Assembly: GCA_024364735.1 (NCBI GenBank)
Contig: JAGFNQ010005184.1
Coordinates: forward strand, 343,720-407,719
DNA length: 64,000 nucleotides
Direction: 5' to 3'
DNA from: Boesenbergia rotunda
Lineage: Eukaryota > Streptophyta > Magnoliopsida > Zingiberales > Zingiberaceae
Position numbers and translations under genes: made by a program. This document shows, in pieces, positions 55,840-64,000 of the stretch. Below the pieces are notes generated by a model that had not been told where the DNA came from, did not search any database, and was given only the letters and a program-made list of their open reading frames with translations. Within the stretch, counting starts at the first letter, position 1, and every line of letters starts with the position of its first letter.

Positions 55840-58577
55840 AGGTGAATTCGTCCTCGAATTTAGATCTTCATCACCTACATCAAATGGACGCAAATCAGCC
55901 ACATTAAATGTTGCACTAACACCATACTCACCGGGCAAGTCAATTTTGTAAGCATTGTCATTAATTCTTTCCAACACTTGGAATGGTCCATCTCCTCTTG
56001 GTTGAAGCTTTGATTTCCTTTGGGCAGGAAACCTTTCCTTTCTCATATGAACCCACACCCAATCACCGGGTTCAAGGACAACTCTTTTTCTCCCTTTATT
56101 GGCTCTCTTCGCATATTGCTCCATTTTCTTCTCAATTTGAGCTTTAACTTGCTCATGAAGCTTTTTCACATATTCTGCCTTTGCTTGACCATCCTTGTGA
56201 ACTAAAGAAGAAGTGTTAGGTAAAGGAAGCAAATCAAGAGGTGTTAGCGGATTGAACCCATAAACAATCTCAAAAGGGGAAAATTGAGTAGTAGAATGGA
56301 CAGCCCTTTATAAGCAAATTCAACATGAGGTAAACATTCTTCCCAAGACTTAATGTTCTTCTTAATAATTGCTCTAAGAAGAGTAGAAAGAGTCCTATTT
56401 ACCACCTCAGTTTGGCCGTCAGTTTGAGGGTGACATGTAGTGGAGAAAAGAAGCTTTGTTCCTAGTTTGTTCCATAAGGTCCTCCAAAAATGACTTAAGA
56501 ATTTGGTGTCACGATCTGAAACAATGCTCCTAGGCATGCCATGAAGTCTTACAACCTCTTTGAAAAACAAATCTGCCACATGAGTTGCATCATCCACTTT
56601 GTGGCAAGGTATGAAGTGTGCCATCTTAGAAAATCTATCAACTACCACAAAAATGGAGTCCTTACCTTTTTGAGTGCGTGGTAGCCCTACAACAAAATCC
56701 ATAGACAAGTCAATCCAAGGGGAATCAGGAATAGGCAAAGGAGTGTAAAGTCCATGAGGTGCTACCTTAGATTTTGCTTTTCTGCACACAATGCACTTTT
56801 CACAAAATTTTTGCACATCATGCCTTAAGTGTGGCCAATGAAAATGTTCATGCAACATTTCTAAGGTCTTTTGAACCCCAAAGTGTCCCATTAGACCCCC
56901 CTCATGTGCTTCCCTAACTAGCAATTCACGCATGGATCCTCTAGGCACACAAAGTCTATTGTTCTTAAACAAGTAATTATCATGCCTAACAAACCCATTT
57001 TGTGATTTCTTTTCACACGCAGCATATAATTCAGAGAAGTCACTATCATGTTCATACAACTCTTTGATATGTTCAAAGCCAAGTAATTTAGTTTCAAGTG
57101 TAACAAGCAAATTATACCTTCGTGAAAGTGCATCTGCTACAACATTTACCTTTCCTTGCTTATGCTTAATCACATACGGAAATTGTTCAAGAAATTCAAC
57201 CCATTTGGCATGCCTTTTGTTGAGCTTCCCCTGCCCTTTCAAATACTTCAAAGATTCATGATCACTATGAATAACAAATTCTTTAGGCAAAAGATAGTGC
57301 TGCCATGTTTGCAAAGCTCTAACAAGTGCATACAATTCTATATCATAAGTGGAATAGTTGAGAGTGGCGCCACCTATCTTCTCACTAAAATATGCAATGG
57401 GATGTCCATTTTGAAGTAAAACAGCCCCAATACCCACATGAGATGCATCACATTCAATTTCAAATGATTTGGAAAAATCAGGCAAAGCAAGAATGGGTGC
57501 ATGTGTGAGTTTGTCCTTAAGTGCTTGAAATGCATTTTCTTGATTCTCTCCCCACTTAAAACTCATATTTTTCTTGACAATTTCATTTAGGGGTGCTGCC
57601 AGTGTGCTAAAATCCTTCACAAACCTTCTATAGAAACTTGCCAACCCATGGAAGCTCCTAACCTCACTCACAGTTTTGGGGGTTGGCCAATCTCTAATGG
57701 CCTTAACCTTCTCTTCATCAACCTGCACTCCTTTAGAACTTATGACAAATCCAAGAAAAACCACATGATCAGTGCAAAAAGAACACTTTTCTAAGTTAGC
57801 ATACAGTCTCTCCTTTCTAAGGACATGCAAGACAGATTTGAGATGTGCTACATGCTCAACCAAACTCTTGGAATATACCAAAATATCATCAAAGTATACT
57901 ACCACAAATTTTCCTAGGAATTCTCGTAAAACATGGTTCATAAGCCTCATAAAAGTGCTTGGCGCATTAGTTAACCCAAAAGGCATTACCAACCATTCAT
58001 ACAATCCATATTTAGTTTTGAAAGCAGTTTTCCATTCATCCCCTTCCCTTATCCTAATTTGATGGTACCCACTTTTCAAATCAATCTTAGTAAAGAAGCA
58101 AGCACCATGCAATTCATCAAGTAAATCATCAAGTCTAGGGATAGGATGTCGATACCGAATTGTGATGTTGTTGATAGCTCTACAGTCCGTGCACATCCTC
58201 CATGATCCATCCTTTTTAGGTACCAAAATTACTGGTACAGCACAAGGACTTAAGCTCTCTCTTACCCATCCTTTTTGTAATAACTCCTCCACTTGATTCT
58301 GTATCTCCTTTGTTTCTTGAGGGTTGCTCCTATAGGCAGGCCTATTGGGAAGAGAAGCACCAGGAATAAGGTCCATTTGGTGTTCTATTCCCCTCATTGG
58401 TGGCAAACCGTGAGGTACTTCCTGGGGAAACACATCCTCAAAGTCCTGCAAAATAGCAACAACATCACTGGGCAAGGAGTTAGTATTAGTTTCCAAGCAA
58501 GTTTCCTTGCACAAAAGAAGAAATATAGGTTGCCTTGTCAAATAAGCTCTCTTCACCTCACTTCCTCTTGCAAACAA
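55600..58577 (-). pseudogene. pol: CRM-1 copy C RT, RNase H, integrase and LTR-coded tail
   Basis: This is the longest uninterrupted pol here: 58577 to 56244 is open for 777 residues. RT has V-P-K-K-D-G-S-W near residue 120 and Y-F-D-D near residue 228 (about 57885-57896), RNase H has E-C-D-A-S, and the integrase has its HHCC finger and D-D-E with T-D-G-Q-T-E-V. A one-base loss near 56306 (N-R-A-V-H becomes K-G-L-S-I) shifts the frame. The rest, 56232-55600, holds the integrase C-terminus, S-R-T-N-S-P-K-E-G-G, and across the LTR border the tail with G-P-M-T-R-S-K-T-K-R-M to E-I-E-P-T. RT copies the RNA and integrase inserts the DNA. Confidence 0.93.
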
Positions 58578-59930
58578 TTTTCTATTCTTCTCTCTTTCTT
58601 TTCCTCGTTCTCTCTTTTCTTTTCCTCATTCTCTCTTTTTTTTCTTTCCTCATTCTCTCTTTCTTTTCCTCATTCTCTCCTTTCTTTTTCTTAAGCTCTC
58701 GCTCTTCTTTTTCTCTTTTCTCTCGCATTTTTTTTGATCCGCACAAACCTCCCTAGGTGATAATGGTACAAGTTGACTTTGTGGGAATTGTGAAGAAATG
58801 AGAACTTGTTGGAGAATCCATCATGGTGAGCTCGCCTATCAAACTGCCAAGGTCTTCCAAGAAGAATGTGGCTTGCCTCCATAGGTACAATATCACATAG
58901 AACTTGATCTTCATATTTTCCAATGGAGAAATTAATCATCACTTGTTGATTCACCACCAATTCACCACTATTACTTAGCCATTGGAGTTTATATGGTCTT
59001 GCATGCGGTGTAGTCTTGAGGTTGAGTTTGGTAACCAACCTAGTGCTTGCCACATTGGTGCAACTTCCACCATCAATGATCATAGAGCATGTTTTACCTT
59101 GAATAAGGCAACGAGTATGAAAAATATTCTCTCTTTGGTCCTCCTCATGCTCCTTGGCTTGACTTCCTAATAACCTTCTAACCACCAAGAGATCGCCATC
59201 TTGCGCATAGGCTGCTCCATCATGTTCCTCATCGCTTGAAGAAGAAGAATGAGAAGAAGTTTCTTCACTAGAGATGCTCCCATTATCCCTAACCACCATA
59301 GTCTTCTTATTCGGGCATTCGGATGCGATATGTCCTTTTCCCAAACACTTGAAGCACTTGATATCCCTGCTCTTAGAAGTAGAAGAAGTAGTAGTAGGAA
59401 AAGGCTTCTTAGCGCTTGTTACCTCCTTTGAATTAGAAGAGGAACCCTCCTTCTTTGGCTTGTCCTTCCAATTTGAAGAGTAGTTTGAAGAAGATGGTCT
59501 TTTCATAACGCCCTTTCTCTTTAATTGTTGCTCCACTTTCATTGCTTGATGAACTAAGTCTTCAAGCTCCACATAATGTTGTAGCTCTACAATGTCTCCA
59601 ATATCTCGGTTTAGGCCATGGAGAAATCGAGCCATAGTTGCTTCTCTTTCCTCCTCAATATTGGCCCTAATCAAAGCCACCTCCATCTCCTTGTAATACT
59701 CATCCACACTCCTACTCCCTTGGATGAGTCTTTGCAATTTGTTGTGCAACTCCCTATGGTAGTGGGAAGGCACAAATCTCCTTCTCATCAAAGTCTTCAT
59801 TTCACCCCAAGTGTTGATAGGGTGCTCTCCATACCTTCTTCTCTCCTTTTGCATTTGATCCCACCAAATTAAAGCATAATCGGTGAACTCAAGGGCAGCC
59901 ACCTTCACTTTCTTTGCATCAGTTTGTGTA
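58578..59930 (-). pseudogene. gag: CRM-1 copy C gag and protease, N-terminus missing
   Basis: Open from 59908 to 58691 on the minus strand: capsid from K-V-A-A-L-E-F-T-D-Y, CCHC knuckle near 59310-59350, protease D-G-G-S near 59075. A one-base loss near 58775 shifts the frame just before the purine linker (58580-58740). Homology to other copies stops at 59930. The first 150 or so residues of gag, the leader and the 5' LTR are missing. Confidence 0.92.
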
Positions 59931-60070
59931 GATTTGTTTTTTTTTTTTTTTTTTCTTGGAAGTATTTCTTTATCTTTTTTTTTTTTTTCTTTTTTTTTTT
60001 CTCTTCTTTCTTTCTATAGTGGTCATTGAATGGCCACGAGAATAGAATCAACATGGACATCTAATAATAT
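59931..60070. other. T-rich spacer between inverted CRM-1 copies
   Basis: About 140 bp with long T runs (59946-60000), then 'gtggtcattgaatggccac', a short near-palindrome, and unmatched sequence. It is not part of any CRM-1 copy. It separates copies C and D, which face away from each other starting from nearly the same point in gag. Confidence 0.85.
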
Positions 60071-61457
60071 TAGAGCAAATCTGTTCATGCCACAATTACC
60101 CTGATGCAAAGAAGTGAAGGTGGCTGCCCTTGAGTTCACCGATTATGCTTTAATTTGGTGGGATCAAATGCAAAAGGAGAGAAGAAGGTATGGAGAGCAC
60201 CCTATCAACACTTGGGGTGAAATGAAGACTTTGATGAGAAGGAGATTTGTGCCTTCCCACTACCATAGGGAGTTGCACAACAAATTGCAAAGACTCATCC
60301 AAGGGAGTAGGAGTGTGGATGAGTATTACAAGGAGATGGAGGTGGCTTTGATTAGGGCCAATATTGAGGAGGAAAGAGAAGCAACTATGGCTCGATTTCT
60401 CCATGGCCTAAACCGAGATATTGGAGACATTGTAGAGCTACAACATTATGTGGAGCTTGAAGACTTAGTTCATCAAGCAATGAAAGTGGAGCAACAATTA
60501 AAGAGAAAGGGCGTTATGAAAAGACCATCTTCTTCAAACTACTCTTCAAATTGGAAGGACAAGCCAAAGAAGGAGGGTTCCTCTTCTAATTCAAAGGAGG
60601 TAACAAGCGCTAAGAAGCCTTTTCCTACTACTACTTCTTCTACTTCTAAGAGCAGGGATATCAAGTGCTTCAAGTGTTTGGGAAAAGGACATATCGCATC
60701 CGAATGCCCGAATAAGAAGACTATGGTGGTTAGGGATAATGGGAGCATCTCTAGTGAAGAAACTTCTTCTCATTCTTCTTCTTCAAGCGATGAGGAACAT
60801 GATGGAGCAGCCTATGCGCAAGATGGCGATCTCTTGGTGGTTAGAAGGTTATTAGGAAGTCAAGCCAAGGAGCATGAGGAGGACCAAAGAGAGAATATTT
60901 TTCATACTCGTTGCCTTATTCAAGGTAAAACATGCTCTATGATCATTGATGGTGGAAGTTGCACCAATGTGGCAAGCACTAGGTTGGTTACCAAACTCAA
61001 CCTCAAGACTACACCGCATGCAAGACCATATAAACTCCAATGGCTAAGTAATAGTGGTGAATTGGTGGTGAATCAACAAGTGATGATTAATTTCTCCATT
61101 GGAAAATATGAAGATCAAGTTCTATGTGATATTGTACCTATGGAGGCAAGCCACATTCTTCTTGGAAGACCTTGGCAGTTTGATAGGCGAGCTCACCATG
61201 ATGGATTCTCCAACAAGTTCTCATTTCTTCACAATTCCCACAAAGTCACACTTGTACCATTATCACCTAGGGAGGTTTGTGCGGATCAAAAAAAAATGCG
61301 AGAGAAAAGAGAAAAAGAAGAGCGAGAGCTTAAGAAAAAGAAAGGAGAGAATGAGGAAAAGAAAGAGAGAATGAGGAAAGAAAGAAGAAAGAAAAGAAAG
61401 AGAGAATGAGGAAAAGAAAAGAGAGAACGAGGAAAAGAAAGAGAGAAGAATAGAAAA
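60071..61457 (+). pseudogene. gag: CRM-1 copy D gag and protease, N-terminus missing
   Basis: Homology begins at 'agagcaaat' (60071), about 25 bp further 5' in gag than copy C. A lost A near 60113 breaks the first frame. From 60114 it is open to 61409 through capsid, CCHC knuckle (near 60668-60709), protease D-G-G-S and the linker. The linker has its own arrangement of GAAAAG repeats and a shift near 61380-61410. Confidence 0.92.
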
Positions 61458-64000
61458 TTGTTTGCAAGAGGAAGTGAGGTGAAGAGAGCTTATTTGACAA
61501 GGCAACCTATATTTCTTCTTTTGTGCAAGGAAACTTGCTTGGAAACTAATACTAACTCCTTGCCCAGTGATGTTGTTGCTATTTTGCAGGACTTTGAGGA
61601 TGTGTTTCCCCAGGAAGTACCTCACGGTTTGCCACCAATGAGGGGAATAGAACACCAAATGGACCTTATTCCTGGTGCTTCTCTTCCCAATAGGCCTGCC
61701 TATAGGAGCAACCCTCAAGAAACAAAGGAGATACAGAATCAAGTGGAGGAGTTATTACAAAAAGGATGGGTGAGAGAGAGCTTAAGTCCTTGTGCTGTAC
61801 CAGTAATTTTGGTACCTAAAAAGGATGGATCATGGAGGATGTGCACGGACTGTAGAGCTATCAACAACATCACAATTCGGTATCGACATCCTATCCCTAG
61901 ACTTGATGATTTACTTGATGAATTGCATGGTGCTTGCTTCTTTACTAAGATTGATTTGAAAAGTGGGTACCATCAAATTAGGATAAGGGAAGGGGATGAA
62001 TGGAAAACTGCTTTCAAAACTAAATATGGATTGTATGAATGGTTGGTAATGCCTTTTGGGTTAACTAATGCGCCAAGCACTTTTATGAGGCTTATGAACC
62101 ATGTTTTACGAGAATTCCTAGGAAAATTTGTGGTAGTATACTTTGATGATATTTTGGTATATTCCAAGAGTTTGGTTGAGCATGTAGCACATCTCAAATC
62201 TGTCTTGCATGTCCTTAGAAAGGAGAGACTGTATGCTAACTTAGAAAAGTGTTCTTTTGCACTGATCATGTGGTTTTTCTTGGATTTGTCATAAGTTCTA
62301 AAGGAGTGCAGGTTGATGAAGAGAAGGTTAAGGCCATTAGAGATTGGCCAACCCCCAAAACTGTGAGTGAGGTTAGGAGCTTCCATGGGTTGGCAAGTTT
62401 CTATAGAAGGTTTGTGAAGGATTTTAGCACACTGGCAGCACCCCTAAATGAAATTGTCAAGAAAAATATGAGTTTTAAGTGGGGAGAGAATCAAGAAAAT
62501 GCATTTCAAGCACTTAAGGACAAACTCACACATGCACCCATTCTTGCTTTGCCTGATTTTTCCAAATCATTTGAAATTGAATGTGATGCATCTCATGTGG
62601 GTATTGGGGCTGTTTTACTTCAAAATGGACATCCCATTGCATATTTTAGTGAGAAGATAGGTGGCGCCACTCTCAACTATTCCACTTATGATATAGAATT
62701 GTATGCACTTGTTAGAGCTTTGCAAACATGGCAGCACTATCTTTTGCCTAAAGAATTTGTTATTCATAGTGATCATGAATCTTTGAAGTATTTGAAAGGG
62801 CAGGGGAAGCTCAACAAAAGGCATGCCAAATGGGTTGAATTTCTTGAACAATTTCCGTATGTGATTAAGCATAAGCAAGGAAAGGTAAATGTTGTAGCAG
62901 ATGCACTTTCACGAAGGTATAATTTGCTTGTTACACTTGAAACTAAATTACTTGGCTTTGAACATATCAAAGAGTTGTATGAACATGATAGTGACTTCTC
63001 TGAATTATATGCTGCGTGTGAAAAGAAATCACAAAATGGGTTTGTTAGGCATGATAATTACTTGTTTAAGAACAATAGACTTTGTGTGCCTAGAGGATCC
63101 ATGCGTGAATTGCTAGTTAGGGAAGCACATGAGGGGGGTCTAATGGGACACTTTGGGGTTCAAAAGACCTTAGAAATGTTGCATGAACATTTTCATTGGC
63201 CACACTTAAGGCATGATGTGCAAAAATTTTGTGAAAAGTGCATTGTGTGCAGAAAAGCAAAATCTAAGGTATCACCTCATGGACTTTACACTCCTTTGCC
63301 TATTCCTGATTCCCCTTGGATTGACTTGTCTATGGATTTTGTTGTAGGGCTACCACGCACTCAAAAGGTAAGGACTCCATTTTTGTGGTAGTTGATAGAT
63401 TTTCTAAGATGGCACACTTCATACCTTGCCACAAAGTGGATGATGCAACTCATGTGGCAGATTTGTTTTTCAAAGAGGTTGTAAGACTTCATGGCATGCC
63501 TAGGAGCATTGTTTCAGATCGTGACACCAAATTCTTAAGTCATTTTTGGAGGACCTTATGGAACAAACTAGGAACAAAGCTTCTTTTCTCCACTACATGT
63601 CACCCTCAAACTGACGGCCAAACTGAGGTGGTAAATAGGACTCTTTCTACTCTTCTTAGAGCAATTATTAAGAAGAACATTAAGTCTTGGGAAGAATGTT
63701 TACCTCATGTTGAATTTGCTTATAACAGGGCTGTCCATTCTACTACTCAATTTTCCCCTTTTGAGATTGTTTATGGGTTCAATCCGCTAACACCTCTTGA
63801 TTTGCTTCCTTTACCTAACACTTCTTCTTTAGTTCACAAGGATGGTCAAGCAAAGGCAGAATATGTGAAAAAGCTTCATGAGCAAGTTAAAGCTCAAATT
63901 GAGAAGAAAATGGAGCAATATGCGAAGAGAGCCAATAAAGGGAGAAAAAGAGTTGTCCTTGAACCCGGTGATTGGGTGTGGGTTCATATGAGAAAGGAAA
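61458..64000 (+). pseudogene. pol: CRM-1 copy D RT, RNase H and integrase, cut by the window edge
   Basis: The RT frame 61458-62294 includes Y-F-D-D near 62141-62152. A lost T near 62255 (C-S-F-C-T becomes C-S-F-A-L) shifts to the frame of 62249-63391, with RNase H, HHCC finger and D-F-V-V-G-L-P. A lost A near 63366 shifts again. The rest, with S-D-R-D, T-D-G-Q-T-E-V and the C-terminal domain, runs to the window end. The 3' LTR must lie beyond 64000 if present. Confidence 0.92.

Noticed and set aside
55600..56232. Chromodomain at the end of the CRM-1 integrase
   Set aside because: The tail lacks the aromatic and acidic pattern of a chromodomain. It is a short basic, Glu-rich segment coded by the LTR.

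Overview
This is a plant nuclear genome window made almost entirely of nested LTR retrotransposons. I found no host gene, rRNA, tRNA or CRISPR array that I can support. Chromoviral and Tat/Athila Ty3 elements, SIRE-type Ty1/copia elements and a TRIM point to an angiosperm. The LTR families look monocot-like to me, but the species cannot be fixed from sequence alone. There is one assembly gap (36707-36930).

The main family, called CRM-1 here, is a Ty3 chromovirus most like the CRM clade: LTRs of about 736 bp running TGATG...ATCA, a Met-tRNA primer site, one gag-pol frame, no visible chromodomain, and a polyprotein tail that reads into the 3' LTR. It occurs as two solo LTRs with perfect target duplications (644-1528 and 3688-4423), one complete element (30172-36709), a second copy abutting it across the gap (36931-41938), and two copies facing head to head around a T-rich spacer (55088-59930 minus, 60071-64000 plus). 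Diagnostic bases split the LTRs into subfamily A (644, 3688, 30172, 35977) and B (41201, 55088). A related, more decayed family, CRM-2, lies at 8638-16157 and 17539-21377. A third, CRM-3, lies at 2014-3385.

Layout: 0-9 kb is a mosaic of SIRE-type LTRs, a CRM-3 fragment, a long-LTR family L copy, and a SIRE gag whose zinc knuckle carries a complete 700-bp TRIM. 9-21 kb is CRM-2 copies separated by a Tat-lineage integrase fragment with a 110-bp tandem array. 21-24.7 kb holds a poly(A) retroposed fragment and unassigned AT-rich DNA. 24.7-30.2 kb is a gag-only SIRE element with long, repeat-rich LTRs. 30.2-41.9 kb is the two CRM-1 copies. 42-45 kb is a decayed Copia gag/integrase split by a solo LTR. 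45.1-53.4 kb is an Athila/Tat element whose protease region was invaded by a SIRE-type LTR. That LTR received two further LTRs, one antiparallel, and one of those received a family L LTR, so the nest is four levels deep. 53.4-64 kb is another family L LTR followed by the inverted CRM-1 pair.

No copy is clearly intact. CRM-1 copies are young: LTRs nearly identical, frames broken mostly by single-base homopolymer indels. CRM-2, Copia, SIRE and Athila remnants are old, with many transition-type changes. The most interesting signals are family-specific palindrome clusters just upstream of the TATA boxes of SIRE-type LTRs, a CATGCATG (RY) palindrome upstream of the CRM-1 TATA box, and the LTR-encoded polyprotein tail shared by two diverged families.
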